A DNA stretch of 64,000 nucleotides from Clytia hemisphaerica (Eukaryota > Cnidaria > Hydrozoa > Leptothecata > Clytiidae), in the NCBI GenBank assembly GCA_902728285.1, contig CACVBU010000050.1, positions 3,744,919-3,808,918 of the forward strand, in the 5' to 3' direction. Shown piece after piece: positions 45,075-53,841 of this stretch. Under the pieces are notes generated by a model. The model searched no databases. It saw nothing but the letters and a program-made list of their open reading frames with translations, and was not told the origin of the DNA. The translations under genes were made by a program, and so were the position numbers. How positions within the stretch are numbered: position 1 is the stretch's first letter; each line of letters starts with the position of its first letter.

Positions 45075-46850
45075 ATGTCAATGAAAGTATATGAAGATTT
45101 TATGGACCTTGGTCTCAATAATTTGACTGATTATCTCTCAATTCGAGGTATGGAAGTCACTGGTAAAAAGGTAATTCTTGTTGCCAGGGCTTTCTATGCC
45201 TACGAAAATAAATTACCAATAATTGGAACACTAGAAGATCAAAAGAAGGCTTTGGCAGCTGAATATGATAAAAGACTGAAAGAGTTCAAGATCTGTGACC
45301 CTCTTTCGATCGAGACAGAGAAACATTCAGATGATTTTTTAAAATGGCCCAAATTAGATTTGGGAAATATCTTCAATTATATTTTGAAAGTGCGGGATTT
45401 CGATATTGACTATGTTGGTAGATACAAAGACCAAAAAGCTTTTTCTTACTTTGATAGTGGGTTTGTCCATCCGATCTACATGTACGAGCCTTCATCATCA
45501 AAAAACAAAGTTTTCATGTATTCTAAAGTACAAGCTTCATTGACGGTCAGTGATACAAAACATTTGTGGTTAGCTATTCAAAAAGATCCTGTTTTGATTT
45601 TGACTTGCTGGTGTAGCTGTATGGCTGGTAGTAGCCGCTCGTGTAATCATGTCATTGCTGTTTTGTATAAAATGGAGTATGCAAATCAAAAAGGCTACCT
45701 TGATCCAGCTTGTACTGATGTTCCATGTGACTGGAACAAAAGAACAAAGAGAGACATTGTTCCAAAACAAGTAAAAGATATTGTAATTCGGAAAAAGATT
45801 CGCTCAGATGACAAAAAGAATAACATTGACATTAACAGAGAAGGTTTACGTGCAAAAGAACTGCAAAAATTTCACCCTGCTCAACCAGCTTTACAAGCCA
45901 TTACTGACGACTCTGTTTCTACTCTTTTACGAGAACTGCATATTGTTAGCCCTCAATCGGTGGTTTTTAAGTGTATCCCTGTTGATGTCCCTTCGAAAAC
46001 CAACGCTATCCTAATCTCCAAAGAAGCCGAAAAAATTGTTCAAAACTTTTCGCATTTATCGCCTCAAGAGAAAATTGCAAAATTTGATAACAATATCCTT
46101 TCGATATCAAACACAGAAAGCTCTAATCTTCTTGAAGAGAAAACTCGGGGACAATCAACAAATGATTTATGGCTTGAATCCAGAAAAGGACGCTTGACTG
46201 CTTCTGACCATCACACCATTTTCACCAAAGTAAATACCATTGTTAGGTCACATTCCGTAGTCAGACCCAAAACAACACATCTGGTTCATAAAATAATAAA
46301 CCGTCCAGCTGATACCCTATCGTCCAATGAAGCAATTAACTGGGGACGTACTAAAGAGAAAATTGCACTGAAACAGTTCTACGCAAATCAAGTCTCCCAC
46401 CACATAAAATTTTCCTTACAAGAGTGTGGTTTATTCTCCCTTACCACCTTTCCTTATATTGCAGCCTCACCAGATGCTATATTTAGTTGCAAATGTCACA
46501 ATATAACAGCGGTTATTGAAATCAAATGCCCACATTCGTTCAAAGGAAAACTTGTTGCTGATTGTGCAGAAAATTCTTTATTTCTTGATTACAATGAATC
46601 AACCAATCATATTTCTTTAAAACATTCTCATGCATACTACACACAAATTCAATCACAAATGGCTATAACTGGATGCAAATTATGTTATTTTATTGTATGG
46701 ACTGATATTGACTTTTTTATTGAGGAAATTTATTTTGATGAAGAACACTGGCAAAATGTTGAGCGTAACCTATTGATTTTCTTTAAACGTTATGTTTGTA
46801 GTCACTCCAAAGAAGGCAATGAGATTCTAAACTACTTGGGGTTTCTGTGA
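45075..46850 (+). CDS. SWIM zinc finger and YqaJ-like nuclease protein of the transposon
   Basis: A single intact 591-codon frame. The start MSMKVYEDFM is the first ATG after a good 3' splice site (TTTCATTTCAG, near 45048), suggesting a spliced 5' leader. Residues about 177-195 hold a SWIM zinc finger (CWCSCMAGSSRSCNHV). Residues about 365-560 form a YqaJ/lambda-exonuclease-like domain: WLESRKGRLTASDHH, the acidic PDAIF near 460 and EIKCP near 479, which supply the D..ExK nuclease site, and YYTQIQSQMAITG. Such proteins accompany ISL2EU transposases; their exact role in transposition is not established. The last roughly 20 residues (from CSHSKEGNE on) are antisense to transposase sequence, so the natural C-terminus is probably lost. 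Confidence 0.88.
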   Translation: MSMKVYEDFMDLGLNNLTDYLSIRGMEVTGKKVILVARAFYAYENKLPIIGTLEDQKKALAAEYDKRLKEFKICDPLSIETEKHSDDFLKWPKLDLGNIFNYILKVRDFDIDYVGRYKDQKAFSYFDSGFVHPIYMYEPSSSKNKVFMYSKVQASLTVSDTKHLWLAIQKDPVLILTCWCSCMAGSSRSCNHVIAVLYKMEYANQKGYLDPACTDVPCDWNKRTKRDIVPKQVKDIVIRKKIRSDDKKNNIDINREGLRAKELQKFHPAQPALQAITDDSVSTLLRELHIVSPQSVVFKCIPVDVPSKTNAILISKEAEKIVQNFSHLSPQEKIAKFDNNILSISNTESSNLLEEKTRGQSTNDLWLESRKGRLTASDHHTIFTKVNTIVRSHSVVRPKTTHLVHKIINRPADTLSSNEAINWGRTKEKIALKQFYANQVSHHIKFSLQECGLFSLTTFPYIAASPDAIFSCKCHNITAVIEIKCPHSFKGKLVADCAENSLFLDYNESTNHISLKHSHAYYTQIQSQMAITGCKLCYFIVWTDIDFFIEEIYFDEEHWQNVERNLLIFFKRYVCSHSKEGNEILNYLGFL

Positions 46851-47824
46851 ATACCTCTGTACAGTCAATAATTGTTCTTGTCTTTTTGTACTGGTGAAAT
46901 TTTTTGAAACATTTAGGCAAGGTTTTCGCAATTTGCTCTTTGGACGGCCAAATTATCAAAACACCAAGTTCCTTGGACATCAGTTTTATCCACGTAATAA
47001 AAATTTGTGAAACTTTTCCAATTGAAATTCCAAATCGGTAAGCTAGGTCATGTTGTAGACTGTCAATTCATCAATTTCATCAAAACCAAAAAGAATTCCT
47101 GTTCTAGTGACAATTTTCTTGAGGGTCCGGGTTTCGAATTGTGATAATTTAGCAATGAAATATCATAGTCATGTGTTTCAACAATATCACTCAACCTTGT
47201 TTGATAGCTAGTTGGTTTTAGTGTCTTTTTCTGACCATCCCAATATCTCATTGTCGATGCCTTCAATTTCAGATAGTCAAAAAGACAGTTCAGGATCTTA
47301 GGTGTGTTAAAGCCGGTGTAAAATCTGACATCATACTCCCTAGTGACTGCTTCAAATGACCTTGAAGGGAGATATGGTGAGTAGGCTATTCCATTGATAA
47401 CTGCTGATGAGAACGAAGGAGTAGAAGGCGTGAGTGGAGAGGTAATGGTGGAAAGGATAGTTGGTGTATTGGTGTCTGTATTTGGTGGTGTCATTATAAG
47501 CTTTCTCCTGCACTCCCAAACACTTCGCCTTTTAGTTGGAGTTTTGTTTTTAATGGATGCAGTTGTCATGAATAATTTCGGAAATGGATTTTGTGTTGTT
47601 GGTTCTCCATCAGGGAAGTGGTTAGAGCACACATAAGTCCATTGCCCAGGTGAAAAGTCTGGTCTTCCTCTCCTCACCTGTCTCGTCCATTCCTTTCTGA
47701 TATCCTGGTGGCTGGTGAACCTGTGCCATTTCAATTTAGCAACATGACTCCTTTTAACGGTGTTATTGATATATCTTTTATCGTTCTTGCAGCCTGAGAC
47801 ACAACAATGATCATTTTTCCCCAT
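46783..47824 (-). pseudogene. THAP-DDE transposase, truncated and frameshifted
   Basis: The minus frame from ATG 47824 encodes a THAP C2CH zinc finger (CCVSGCKNDK ... KWHRFTSHQDIRKEW ... YVCSNHFPDGEPT ... NPFPKLF) and then the linker and helix-turn-helix start, ending at a stop at 47063. Homology goes on in another frame to about 46787 with DLAYRFGISIGKVSQIFITW, LIIWPSKEQI and the DDE_4 motif IIDCTEVFTETPSSLES. It stops shortly after YKHN, where the usual domain would continue to the second and third acidic residues. So one frameshift and a C-terminal deletion have destroyed it. Confidence 0.85.
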
Positions 47825-47989
47825 CTTGATTCCACCACAGAGTTGAATTATTTTATTATTTTGTTTTTGTTTTGTTTACATTTGATTGACATTTTGTATC
47901 GAAGGAATCCCCGTCTGGACTTTGCCCCGCGTATCACGCAAATTTTGCTCCACCTACAAAATGGCGTCGTGAACCCCGAAAAGGCGTAT

Positions 47990-50900
47990 GAACGATGATA
48001 CAACGAGTCGTCGAACGATCGACATTATTATTCGAAATCCCCCCCCCCCCGGTGTCCAACAGTCAACACAACACCATGTTTTTAGGCTTTACAACAACAG
48101 ATTACAATCGTTACATTTACCAGGGTAAATACATTTACCAGGGTAAATAAAGGTTGAAACTTATTGGGCATAATTTTCCAGAAATCTTAGTTTTAACTTA
48201 AGATTCGCGGGGGACGGAAGGGGGCAGGGTGCGAGAATAGAGGTTTTAGCTTTTCCGCTCTTTTTTTCCAATTGAATATTCGATTTTGAAGAGGCTTAGA
48301 GGCTTAGAGGCTTCCAGGCTCTAGTCTAAGCTTTCTCATTTAGAAAAATAGGAAGGACAGCATTCACTTTTCAATGACAAGAAACTCACTACGCTTTTAA
48401 CGGTAAAAGCCAACATGATATTGATTGAACGATTCAAAGACAGCGCATCCTCTCACATGGTCGAACTTGACTGAGTAGCTACACCACCATAAGGCATACT
48501 CACCAGTACTCTCGATCAGGGCATGGCAGCCAAATCTCCTCTCGATTATTACCCTTGCATGGTTTGATAACAACCTTTTTTTAAGATTTTGGAAAACCTC
48601 GTCACCGTATTATTCAAGACTTTATTTACGTTACTGATTGGCGCCACAAAAATACCTTGGTGGAACGTTTCAAAACAATACTTCATGTATGGAACCATAG
48701 AACAAATGAAATCTGACCTTTTTTATATTCGGAAGACAGGGTAATATCTGGCGCTACCAGAAAGCATAAAAGGAAGGAAGTAAGGAAGGAAGGTTGGGTT
48801 TTATCAGGCTCTGTGATATTAAGGTCGTAAGCCGTTAACGTCAATAATGTTTAAACTCAGAGTTAAAACATTTCAGTAAGTTAGAGGATTTGAAAAATCA
48901 TTTGTTGTTTTTAAAATTGGGTCATGTGACCAGGAGGGTTTCTGCATAAGTGAAACTTGGTTGACATAGAAATTCATTTATTCTTCAGACATTCTAATTT
49001 TCTCACTGTCGACACGGTTTTCTCAACTTAAGATACGGTGTAAAGGTCGGCCAATGCCAAAAGAGCAAGGCACTTTTTATCCAAACCTTGGTGAAAAAGA
49101 GGACCGATAAGAAAGTTTCTTTACGCTATGAAAAAACTGGTTTAGAAAACACCTTTTCGACTGTAGCCGCCAATCGCCACTGGGCATTTTTTTGTCCGTT
49201 TTACCACCCTAAAACCTTCCCAGTCTTTTTTTCGCACCTATGGACAATAGAAAAAGGTGTAAAAAAGGATTGAACCGAGTTTAGTTGGAAACGCTGGCGC
49301 GGCAATTGGTGGATACGGTCGAAAAGGTGTATTGACCAAGCCCAAATTTGTCTTGACCTTTCATTAGTAGTAGAGGCAAAAGTGATTTTGTTCCAAGATA
49401 ACATTTAAAATTTCCGTTAATAGAAGTATTTGTAAGTAATTATGAAACCATTCATTTTTTTCCGTGTATTAATTTGAGTCACTGAAAATTGGCTTTGCTT
49501 TAAATAGAAAAATTACCCTGATATAATTATTTTTTTCGTCATTGCATAATTATCATAATAACTATGTGGCTTACAGACAACAAAAAGTTGTGGTTTGCAA
49601 ATTTCTCTGTTTGACGTTATCTTGATGTAAGATCTAGGAATGCTAGGTAATTGTTGATTGTTTGGGTTTTCTCCCGCATAATTCTCTCTGTGGATAATTT
49701 GAGAAGGGTTTCTTCCCGGCTAGGGTAAATAAGGGGCTTTTATTTTCGTAATTGGAGGTAGAGGATATAGTGTCGGAGGATAGTGACAAATCTACAAAAT
49801 TTGCCTTGTCCAGGGCAAACTTGCTCTTTTTTGGGGTAATTTTGCTTTGTTTGAGGGTAAATTTAAATGTCCAGAGGGCCAACTGATGCTTGCTAACCCC
49901 CGGTGGTTAGACCTGCTGTCCGGGGGTCAAAAGTCATCATGTATTAGGGGTCAATTTCCAAAAAATATTATATCCTCAACCCCATATTCAATTTTTTTCT
50001 TGGAAAAGCCCATTGCAGTCAAGTTTCAGGGGATAAAAAATTCCAGATGGCGATTACCCGAGACGAGCGTCAAATGTCTCTACATTGACGTTAAAATAAA
50101 ACATAACATCAAAAAGTAAAAATAGTTTTATATGATATGGTGGCAGTATTGTATTACTTAACATCAACAAAGAATGCAATTATCACAGACTTATCTTTAG
50201 AGACTTTTGAAAGTAAGCAAAAAATGTTAAAGTTTCTTTTCAACTTTATGTCCAAAAAAATCAATTTTTCCATAAAATAATCGATCACTATGTTGTCACT
50301 ACACCTATGTAAACCCGGATGTACTAAGGTTTACAGGATGACGGGGGGTTGCGCCCGGCCCTCGACCCTCGGACTCTTAACGGGCCTAAAAAGGATGGGA
50401 GCTAATTTCAACGTTTTAGGGGAAAAATTGAAATGTTCTTATTTTTCCAACTCTTAATGGGACAGGTTACAAAAGCACCCTTAAAGGTGGCACATACCCG
50501 TACCCCTTTACTTGCCTAAATACCCAGCCCCGGATTAACCTTTACTAAATTGCAAACCCCAATTGAGGATAGGAATAATAAAATCTTTAATTAGTAAATT
50601 ATTTTTACTTTTTTCTATTTCATAATGTCATTCTGCTAAAGTTTGTCTCAATATAATGTGCAGTGGAGACAAGAAAAGCTGTAACTTTTGATCGAATTTG
50701 AATGAAATGGCGGTTATGCACTTGTTGAGAAGATAATAACGAGTGGGATATTATAAACAAAGAACGATCAAAATAAATTAGAAAATGAAGATGAAAGCAG
50801 GAAGAAGAAAAAGAATCAACCTCTTGTAGAATTCTGCTATGATCGTCATTTTCATATCGAGTTCTTCACGACCATGATTTTTTCCTTCTTCATTTTTCAT

Positions 50901-51223
50901 CTTCATTTTCCGAATTCTTTTGTTGTTGTTTTTTTCTATTTGGTAATATTCCACTCTTGAATATCTTTTAAAAAAGCACAAAACCGCTATTTAAAACAAA
51001 TTCTATCAAAAATTACAGCCTAGATTGAATGTTAACAACAAAAACATTCAGAGTTTTGCGTAAAAATGTCTGAGACACGTAACGGTGCCTAACCGTAACA
51101 AACCGAACATTGCGTTATCTTTTTAGTGGGAGAAGAAGAGTTTCGTACAGGCTAGCTTGACACCAAAATACCATCACTTTTTCTTCAAACACTGAAACTC
51201 CGACATAAAAAACTTAATATCGT
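47990..51223. other. Gene-free stretch between two transposons
   Basis: No exon is recognised. It contains a C-run at 48039-48050, an 18-bp direct doublet (TACATTTACCAGGGTAAA) near 48113-48148, and an AAGGAAGGAAGG tract near 48773-48795. The open frames are short and have no motifs. Confidence 0.4.
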
Positions 51224-52027
51224 TGTGGGGTCAGAGATGAGCAAACAGGATAGGAGTCAATGAAGGTAGGCGGAAGCCGTGTTCGTAACGGTTAACACTG
51301 TAGTGTGCATTGAATATGTTCAAACTGAAATAGAAAATTGAACAAAAACTAAGTCCTAATGTATATATGAAAATAAAGTAAAATTGAAGTTTGAATGACA
51401 AAGTTCTATGTGTAAGCTAAGTATAATTGAATGCTAGTAGAAAAATAAGTAATGAAAAATGTATCTTAAACCTAATAGCCACTGTAAGAAAGCAAAAGGC
51501 AAAGGAAGGGAAAGCAAAAAGAGAAAAACTCACCAGCTGGCCTGAATGTGAAAGCTGTGTAGGCAGCATGTACACAGGGTGTGTTGGACTAACACCAAGT
51601 GTATGAAAAGTGACTAAGTTTGCATTGATAAGAGACTAATTTGATTGATGTTGACTCCTTGAATGTCTCTGTTGAAGTGAGGCAAGTGGCTGAGATGACC
51701 TCTATTTATGCATTCTGCAGAACAGATGCATAAATTACAGACCAAAAATTAATTTGACAAAAAATGAAATAAATTAGTGAAAATGCAAAGTAGATATTGA
51801 ATTGACATAAATTAATGAATAAAATACTGACCAAACATATAAATATCACAAAACTAAAGAAAAATACCAAAAGTGGTAGAAAAGTGTGTAAATTGCAGAC
51901 CAAACTGAAAAATGTAAACAAACATGACAAAAACAAATGAAGACACAGAAAATGACACTGTGAAAAATGGTGGGAGTGTTGTTTGGGACTCTGAGATTTT
52001 GAGAACTTAAGGTTGCCTGCCTTAACA
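51224..52027 (-). repeat. 3' LTR of the BEL/Pao element
   Basis: It matches 58859-59661 almost throughout; visible differences are one T/A at about 51845 (AAATATCAC versus AAATTTCAC) and one near the edge (GGTTGCC versus GGTAGCC). In element orientation it starts TGTTAAGGCAGGC and ends CCCCACA. Confidence 0.95.
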
Positions 52028-52050
52028 CTCCCCCAACAGAATGAAAAATG
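52028..52050 (-). other. Polypurine tract of the BEL/Pao element
   Basis: On minus, GTTGGGGGAG lies directly before the 3' LTR start TGTTAAGG. A purine run at this position primes plus-strand synthesis in LTR retrotransposons. A long T-run follows on plus at 52051-52070. Confidence 0.7.
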
Positions 52051-52095
52051 TTTTTTTTTTTTTTTTTTTTTGATAATTAATTATAAGCTAAGGAT

Positions 52096-53841
52096 TCAAT
52101 TCTTCAACCCATACAATTGTGAGGTGATATCAATTTCATCAATACCATGGATCAATATCAATGAACGGACTGAACGATGGGTTACACGTTTGGTTTTCTC
52201 GTTATTGTTTACATATTCGACATCAACTTCACGAATCTTTCCATCTCGACCATTGTTGACGTTCTGAATTCGACCAAATTGATAAGTAGATGCAAGACTT
52301 GACTCTTGCTTTGTGAAAAGCACGATATCTCCAGTTTTTATGTCTGTGTCGTTGTTGAACCATTTTGGTTGACTCATCAAGTTAGGTACATGAGCCGTGA
52401 GCCAGCACTCAAACCAAGTGTCGTAAATCTTTTTGTTTGTTCTAATGATCTTGTCGTAGTCATTAGACACAGATAATGGTTCTGTCGGTGATCTTTCATT
52501 GTTACGCCCAAGAAGTAGACGATTTGGAGTTAGTAGATCTGACATCTCGAAATGTTTATGATTTCCAACAGCTAGTGGTAAATTGTTGATTGTGTTTGAG
52601 ATGGTTGATGCAAGTGTTTCCCAATGCAATATGGATAGACGTTCTTTGTTGATAGATTTTTCAATTGACTTCTTGATTTCAGATATCTTTCTCTCAACCC
52701 GACCATGAACATTATGTCCTCCAACAGGACACGTGGCAAATTCAATGTTGAGCTTGGAATGTAGATGTTGTTGAATATCGACGAGGTTCAATTCCATGGT
52801 TTCACATGCTTTTATTAGTTGACTTCCCTCATCCACAAGTAGCTTTTTTGGATAGCCCACTTCACATGCCAATCTTGTAAATGCTTGAAGAAAAGCAAGA
52901 GTGTCATAATTATCCATGACCTTGATTTTTGTTGATGTCGTTGTTGCACAGCAAAATACTACCAGCCAAATTTTGACTGTGGTTCGTTTGTGATGCTGGG
53001 AGTATGATAAGAATGGACCAGCCAGATCAGTCATTGTGGTGTAGAAAGCAGGTGCAATTTTGAGATTATCCTCTGAGAGAGGACCCATGATGACATTGAA
53101 CTTCCGCTTTAGCAGGTAGCGACATCGTGGACAGGATGATCTGACCATCTTGACCAGTGATCGTCCTTCCAAGATATAACATTGCTGAAGAACGTAACGC
53201 CATGTTGTTTCCACTCCTGAGTGCATAGCGGTGGGGTGATTCCAATGAATGTCCATAATAATTGAATATGCCAATGGAGAATTCTTGTCGACAAGTGGGA
53301 CGCAAAAGGTTGAAGCAGTGAGGTCCTTCATCGTGGATGTTGCCTTTCCAAGTGTAGAGATTTGATCGGTTGGCAGGATACGTCCAGTGAAGTAAAGAAT
53401 TCCATCCTTTTCCTCTGAGATCTTCTTGAACTTTGATCGATCGTTGAAGTGCTTCACCTCTTGTGTTGCCTTCTTGAAGAAGTATTGTCTGGAGTTGCTG
53501 ATATCCTCATCGGTCAAAGATGGTAATTGATTTAGAGGATTGATTTTAGAAGTTATGGTAAATTTCTTTCGAAGAGCATTGATGTATTTGATGACATATC
53601 CCATGATTCTGATGACCGTGTGAAATCTTTTGAAGTTGGGATCCAACAAGTAGCATGATAACTTGTACCTGTCTGATATAGCCTCAGGAAGTGTTAGTTT
53701 TGTGGAGGAAATGAAGCAATTGATAACTTCTTTTCGATCATCATCCCTTGATTCCTTTTTCATGAGTTGTTTCTCTTGAGCATTGAGTGAGATTTCCTGA
53801 ACTGATTGGTTGGAAATGTTGATGCGTCTTGATTCATCCAT
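52096..53841 (-). CDS. BEL/Pao pol, integrase part
   Basis: Open frame of 581 codons. A zinc-binding segment (HWNHPTAMHSGVETTW ... CPRC) near residues 200-235 is followed by the integrase core with acidic residues in MTDLAGPF (about 270), VDEGSQL (about 335) and GRVERKI (about 380). The C-terminal part ends IDITSQLYGLKN with a chromodomain-free tail. Its frame differs by one step from the RT frame; the two overlap at 53760-53841, where the DNA word ATGGATGAAT lies across the join. The MDES start is therefore a product of the frame break rather than a likely native start. Confidence 0.9.
   Translation of the reverse strand: MDESRRINISNQSVQEISLNAQEKQLMKKESRDDDRKEVINCFISSTKLTLPEAISDRYKLSCYLLDPNFKRFHTVIRIMGYVIKYINALRKKFTITSKINPLNQLPSLTDEDISNSRQYFFKKATQEVKHFNDRSKFKKISEEKDGILYFTGRILPTDQISTLGKATSTMKDLTASTFCVPLVDKNSPLAYSIIMDIHWNHPTAMHSGVETTWRYVLQQCYILEGRSLVKMVRSSCPRCRYLLKRKFNVIMGPLSEDNLKIAPAFYTTMTDLAGPFLSYSQHHKRTTVKIWLVVFCCATTTSTKIKVMDNYDTLAFLQAFTRLACEVGYPKKLLVDEGSQLIKACETMELNLVDIQQHLHSKLNIEFATCPVGGHNVHGRVERKISEIKKSIEKSINKERLSILHWETLASTISNTINNLPLAVGNHKHFEMSDLLTPNRLLLGRNNERSPTEPLSVSNDYDKIIRTNKKIYDTWFECWLTAHVPNLMSQPKWFNNDTDIKTGDIVLFTKQESSLASTYQFGRIQNVNNGRDGKIREVDVEYVNNNEKTKRVTHRSVRSLILIHGIDEIDITSQLYGLKN

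Larger units (their letters stand above)
44714..47987. mobile_element. ISL2EU (IS4EU)-type DNA transposon, internally deleted
   Basis: Terminal inverted repeats of 47 bp with two mismatches begin ACGCCTTTTCGGGGTTCACG at 44714 and are mirrored at 47941-47987. AT stands on both sides (44712-44713, 47988-47989), a 2-bp duplication. The element carries two convergent genes: a SWIM/YqaJ protein on plus and a THAP-DDE transposase on minus. A transposase plus a YqaJ-type nuclease is the known gene pair of ISL2EU elements. The transposase has lost its catalytic C-terminal half, so this copy could not move on its own. Confidence 0.85.
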
